A DNA stretch of 6,248 nucleotides, taken from positions 1-6,248 of the forward strand of contig JBBABD010000042.1 of NCBI GenBank assembly GCA_041657845.1, written 5' to 3'. Position 1 is the first letter of the stretch. Each line of letters opens with the position of its first letter. Made by a program: the position numbers and the translations under genes. Below are positions 5,775 to 6,248 of this stretch, piece by piece. The notes under the pieces are model-generated. The model saw nothing but the letters and a program-made list of their open reading frames with translations, ran no database searches and was not told the DNA's origin. Source of the stretch: Parcubacteria group bacterium (GTDB taxonomy: Bacteria; Patescibacteriota; Minisyncoccia; Moranbacterales; JAKLHP01).

Positions 5775-5783
5775 AGGAGTATG
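5775..5783 (+). promoter_or_regulatory. Tightly spaced AGGAG before the HAD start
   Basis: AGGAG at 5775-5779 is the best Shine-Dalgarno-like sequence in front of any start in the window, but it is only 1 nt from ATG 5781, closer than the usual 5-9 nt. A second ATG at 5785 is out of frame. The HAD motif DIDGT follows in the frame of 5781, so that start is kept. TAGAAT at 5760-5765 could serve as a -10, but no matching -35 was found. Confidence 0.35.
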
Positions 5784-6248
5784 AATGCAAAAAATAAAAT
5801 TGCTATTTTTGACATTGACGGAACGATTTTTCGAAAAAATCTCCATTTTGTCTTGATAAATGAGTTGGTTTTTATGGGAGTTTTTCCCAAGTCGGTGAAG
5901 TATAAACTAGTTGATGTTTATTCTGAATGGATTGAACACAAGGGGACTTATGAAAAATACAGGCTGGCTCTGGTCGATTTGTATGCAAAATATATCAAAG
6001 GGTGCAAACGGGAGGACGTTCTGAAAGCCAGCCAGGAAGTTATTCGGTTTCACGAAAAAAGAACCTATATTTTTGCCGAAAATTTAATTACAAAATTAAA
6101 AAAAGAAAATTATAATATTATTGCTATTTCCGGTTCTCCTTCGGAAATAGTTGAAGAATATAACAAAAAGCATCTTAAATTTGATAAAGTTTTCGGAAGC
6201 GTATATGAATTAGATAGCGACGGAATTTACACGGGAAATGCGGGTTTT
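5781..6248 (+). CDS. HAD-superfamily phosphatase, SerB-like (3' end outside window)
   Basis: The first 156 codons of a cytoplasmic haloacid-dehalogenase-type phosphatase; the frame is open at the window edge. Motif I is FDIDGT (residues 10-15), with nucleophile Asp11 and general acid/base Asp13. Motif II is ISGSP (116-120), with Ser117 to bind phosphate. The stretch between them (about 18-105) is mostly helical and fits the C1 cap of subfamily IB, which includes phosphoserine phosphatase SerB and relatives. The segment after motif II (FGSVYELDSDGIYTG) matches the usual IB layout. Motifs III and IV lie beyond the window, so completeness cannot be judged. The substrate is unknown; a phosphorylated small molecule such as a phospho-amino acid or lipid head-group phosphate is typical. 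The gene lies 65 nt after the L,D-transpeptidase with no visible terminator, so it may be co-transcribed. Confidence 0.88.
   Translation, partial: MNAKNKIAIFDIDGTIFRKNLHFVLINELVFMGVFPKSVKYKLVDVYSEWIEHKGTYEKYRLALVDLYAKYIKGCKREDVLKASQEVIRFHEKRTYIFAENLITKLKKENYNIIAISGSPSEIVEEYNKKHLKFDKVFGSVYELDSDGIYTGNAGF

Overview
The window looks like a chromosomal stretch of an AT-rich bacterium of the Candidate Phyla Radiation (Patescibacteria). That placement is inference. It rests on strongly AT-rich spacers, almost no usable Shine-Dalgarno sequences, a small secreted lysozyme-like protein of a type I associate with that group (KKESDWG...CYNYWGY...), and short compact genes that all lie on the + strand. 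No rRNA or tRNA gene or CRISPR array was seen, and no reverse-strand reading frame looks like a real gene.

Layout from left to right: (1) Bases 1-118 are the tail of an insertion sequence: the last 19 codons of a probable DDE transposase (ending ...DHPWRKFQYSKN), then two near-identical 21-nt terminal repeats. (2) A promoter-like region (142-206) leads into an envelope-anchored lysozyme-like protein (222-1013). A GC-rich hairpin is embedded in its 5' coding end, and a good rho-independent terminator follows. (3) A GH1 beta-glycosidase (1109-2347) overlaps by 4 nt a ten-helix EamA/DMT-type transporter (2344-3270), so the two form a translationally coupled pair. (4) A 139-nt spacer of roughly 90% A+T carries four copies of an 11-mer. 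(5) A membrane-anchored clan GH-A TIM-barrel glycosidase-like protein (3410-4420) follows. (6) A 105-bp imperfect palindrome flanked by TTAT direct repeats (4439-4543) looks like a small non-autonomous insertion. (7) An L,D-transpeptidase with two apparent Ig-like domains (4552-5715) comes next. (8) The window ends inside a SerB-like HAD phosphatase gene (5781 onwards).

Functionally this is a cell-surface and carbohydrate neighbourhood. Two enzymes act on or resemble enzymes of the peptidoglycan layer (lysozyme-like protein and L,D-transpeptidase). Two are glycosidases of clan GH-A, one cytoplasmic and one predicted to face outward. A metabolite transporter is coupled to the cytoplasmic glycosidase. 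No complete new defence or mobile system is visible. The most unusual items are the MITE-like palindrome, which appears to split what would otherwise be a 22-nt gene junction, the glycosidase/DMT transporter pair, and the insertion-sequence end just upstream of the first gene.
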